Program-made: the position numbers and the translations under genes
The notes under the pieces: model-generated
Databases searched by the model: none
What the model saw: the letters and a program-made list of their open reading frames with translations, nothing else
Told to the model about the DNA's origin: nothing
Part shown: piece after piece, positions 63,024 through 64,000 of the stretch
How positions within the stretch are numbered: position 1 is the first letter of the stretch
Layout of the letters: every line of letters starts with the position of its first letter
DNA from: Flavobacterium sp. NKUCC04_CG
GTDB lineage: Bacteria; Bacteroidota; Bacteroidia; Flavobacteriales; Flavobacteriaceae
Assembly: GCF_019345525.1 (NCBI RefSeq)
Contig: NZ_JAHKRA010000007.1
Span: 116,853 to 180,852 of the forward strand
Direction of reading: 5' to 3'
Length of the DNA: 64,000 nt

Positions 63024-63713
63024 ATGAAAAAACACATAGGAGTTACTTTAGTTTTCTTTAAAAGAAATAAAAATAAATTTATAGGAATCCAATCTTCGTA
63101 TATTTTTGAGTTAAAACCTTTGGATTTATTGTTAAATGATATAGATGATAAAGCTAAAGAAATAACAAATAATTTTTTATCAGGATTTGTTTTTTTAGGA
63201 ATTTCAGATATTTATATAACAGAAAATTTAAGCACTTATAATTATCTAGGTAGAACATCTTTTTTTGATATAAAAAATGAAGATGAGACTCGGAAATTTA
63301 TTATAAGTGATGATGAAATTAAAGAAAAGGCTAATAAAAATGTTAAAAGTAATTTGATTAATGTTGGGTTTGTTTATTTTAATAGAGATAGCGAAGGAAG
63401 TAATTTTAATTCAACAATTATAATATATACAGTTATAGATAAGTTTTTTGGCACGAAAGAACTTTACGAAGTAGCTGAAAGTAATGGTTTTAAAGATAAA
63501 ATAATTAGGTTTTCTATTGAAAACTTGAGACAAGAAGATTTAATTTTTAAAGGCATATCTGATTTTTACTTTGTAAAAAATGAAGGTCTTTTTGAAATGG
63601 AAGGAATATTTGATAGTAAAGAGGAAATTACTGACGAAATATTATCAAATAACCAATTAGAAGTAGAGTTAAATAAAATAAATAATGATTATAAATATTA
63701 TACAGTTTTATAA
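63024..63713 (+). CDS. DUF4288-like immunity candidate for the RHS toxin
   Basis: A 229-residue protein from the ATG at 63024, two bases after the RHS stop; an alternative ATG at 63006 lies inside the RHS frame. No signal peptide is present, so it is cytoplasmic. Two similar halves are visible, each with the DUF4288-type motif (FLGISDIYI near residue 55 and FKGISDFYF near residue 181). Position and family type fit an immunity protein that neutralises the toxin in the cytoplasm. It is very AT-rich. Confidence 0.7.
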   Translation: MKKHIGVTLVFFKRNKNKFIGIQSSYIFELKPLDLLLNDIDDKAKEITNNFLSGFVFLGISDIYITENLSTYNYLGRTSFFDIKNEDETRKFIISDDEIKEKANKNVKSNLINVGFVYFNRDSEGSNFNSTIIIYTVIDKFFGTKELYEVAESNGFKDKIIRFSIENLRQEDLIFKGISDFYFVKNEGLFEMEGIFDSKEEITDEILSNNQLEVELNKINNDYKYYTVL

Positions 63714-63721
63714 AATTTATT

Positions 63722-63738
63722 CCCCGCTAGCGCACGAA
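63722..63738 (+). repeat. RHS-border element copy
   Basis: CCCCGCTAGCGCACGAA, eight bases after the immunity-gene stop and just before a remnant RHS core tail. Its centre CGCTAGCG is a palindrome. Confidence 0.7.
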
Positions 63739-63764
63739 GGATAAAATCACTATAGACGGTATAG

Positions 63765-63947
63765 GACTATGGTGCGCGTTACTACGACCCGAGTACCAGT
63801 ATATTTGTGAGCGTAGACCCGTTGGCGGAGCAGTTCCCCGGATGGACTCCCTATCACTATGTACACAACAATCCAATCAATCTCATTGACCCCGCTACCG
63901 CACGAATCCTTTCGTGTGGTACGGATAAATATACACAAGAATGCTAG
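63765..63947 (+). pseudogene. Remnant of an RHS core C-terminal end
   Basis: The frame reads DYGARYYDPSTSIFVSVDPLAEQ, then YHYVHNNPINLIDP, which is the usual RHS core end, but a TAG lies just before it at 63762 and there is no start. After DP it runs into a border element and stops at 63945. It is a broken copy whose toxin tip has been lost or replaced. Confidence 0.75.
63890..63921 (+). repeat. RHS-border element copy with extended half
   Basis: CCCCGCTACCGCACGAA overlaps AATCCTTTCGTGTGGTA, which can fold as CACGAA / TTCGTG. It begins exactly at the DP end of the RHS core remnant. The second half is identical, in reverse, to 59112-59128. Confidence 0.75.
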
Positions 63948-63970
63948 GTGCGAGTCTTCTATTAAATACA

Positions 63971-63997
63971 AAAACGCTCAATTATATTGAGCGTTTT
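63971..63997. terminator. Terminator at the window end
   Basis: Stem AAAACGCTCAA / TTGAGCGTTTT with loop TTATA. It closely resembles the terminator at 58961 on the other side of the RHS region. Confidence 0.75.
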
Positions 63998-64000
63998 GTG

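Noticed and set aside
63750..63971. 73-residue minus-strand gene
   Set aside because: It is antisense to the RHS core remnant and the border element, and has no independent support.

Overview
The window reads as the chromosome of a Bacteroidota member, most likely family Flavobacteriaceae. The evidence is low GC, many lipoproteins with type II signals, flavobacterial families (DUF5103, DUF5522, DUF5808, DUF983, the SulP plus beta-carbonic anhydrase pair) and repeated Bacteroidota-type -7 boxes (TAnnTTTG) just upstream of starts. The genus cannot be fixed from the sequence alone.

Layout. 1-2 kb: end of an LpoB-like gene and a large COG3014-type lipoprotein. 2-4.7 kb: SulP transporter plus carbonic anhydrase and a small exported protein. 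4.9-8.3 kb: Cys-rich protein, mevalonate-kinase-like GHMP kinase, UbiA prenyltransferase, RluB-type pseudouridine synthase. 8.28-11.56 kb: a three-gene insert (lipoprotein, secreted protein, Lnt-like acyltransferase) bracketed by a 121-bp duplication of the end of the pseudouridine synthase gene and its terminator. 11.7-31 kb: mostly core genes: M3 peptidase, AsmA-like protein, YceI/pirin, purT with a Crp-type regulator, aspartate aminotransferase divergent from rsmG, a BCCT transporter with a universal stress protein, pruA, apaG, DUF5103, a methyltransferase, map. 31-35.4 kb: CoA-transferase and gpmI, convergent onto a 0.7-kb modular repeat array, then a YkuD-type L,D-transpeptidase. 35.5-48.7 kb: YcbB-type L,D-transpeptidase, TonB-dependent receptor, WG-repeat protein, SDR, a second AsmA-like paralogue, pentapeptide protein, SH3/BON proteins, a YgiB/YgiC-like operon, an AraC regulator. 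48.8-52.6 kb: tRNA-Trp, DUF983, a second AraC regulator and oleate hydratase. 53-55.7 kb: a type II restriction-modification pair, 5mC methyltransferase plus Sau3AI/MutH-fold nuclease, predicted to act on GATC. 56-58.8 kb: a second SulP transporter and an FAA-hydrolase-family protein.

59.1-64 kb is a polymorphic-toxin (RHS) region. It holds an orphan toxin-like module with a HEIGGH motif and a lipoprotein immunity candidate, then a 5'-truncated RHS core with a new C-terminal toxin and an overlapping DUF4288-like immunity candidate, then a broken RHS-core tail. Variants of a short element (CCCCGCTAGCGCACGAA, often followed by AATCCTTTCGTGTGGTA) sit at the borders of these modules, once inverted. 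The RHS core carries three tandem Cys-rich repeats and a Pro/Glu linker that are not part of a normal RHS core.

The most unusual items are the 121-bp-bracketed insert, the modular repeat array downstream of gpmI, the RHS cassette region with its border element, and the Cys-rich insertion in the RHS core.
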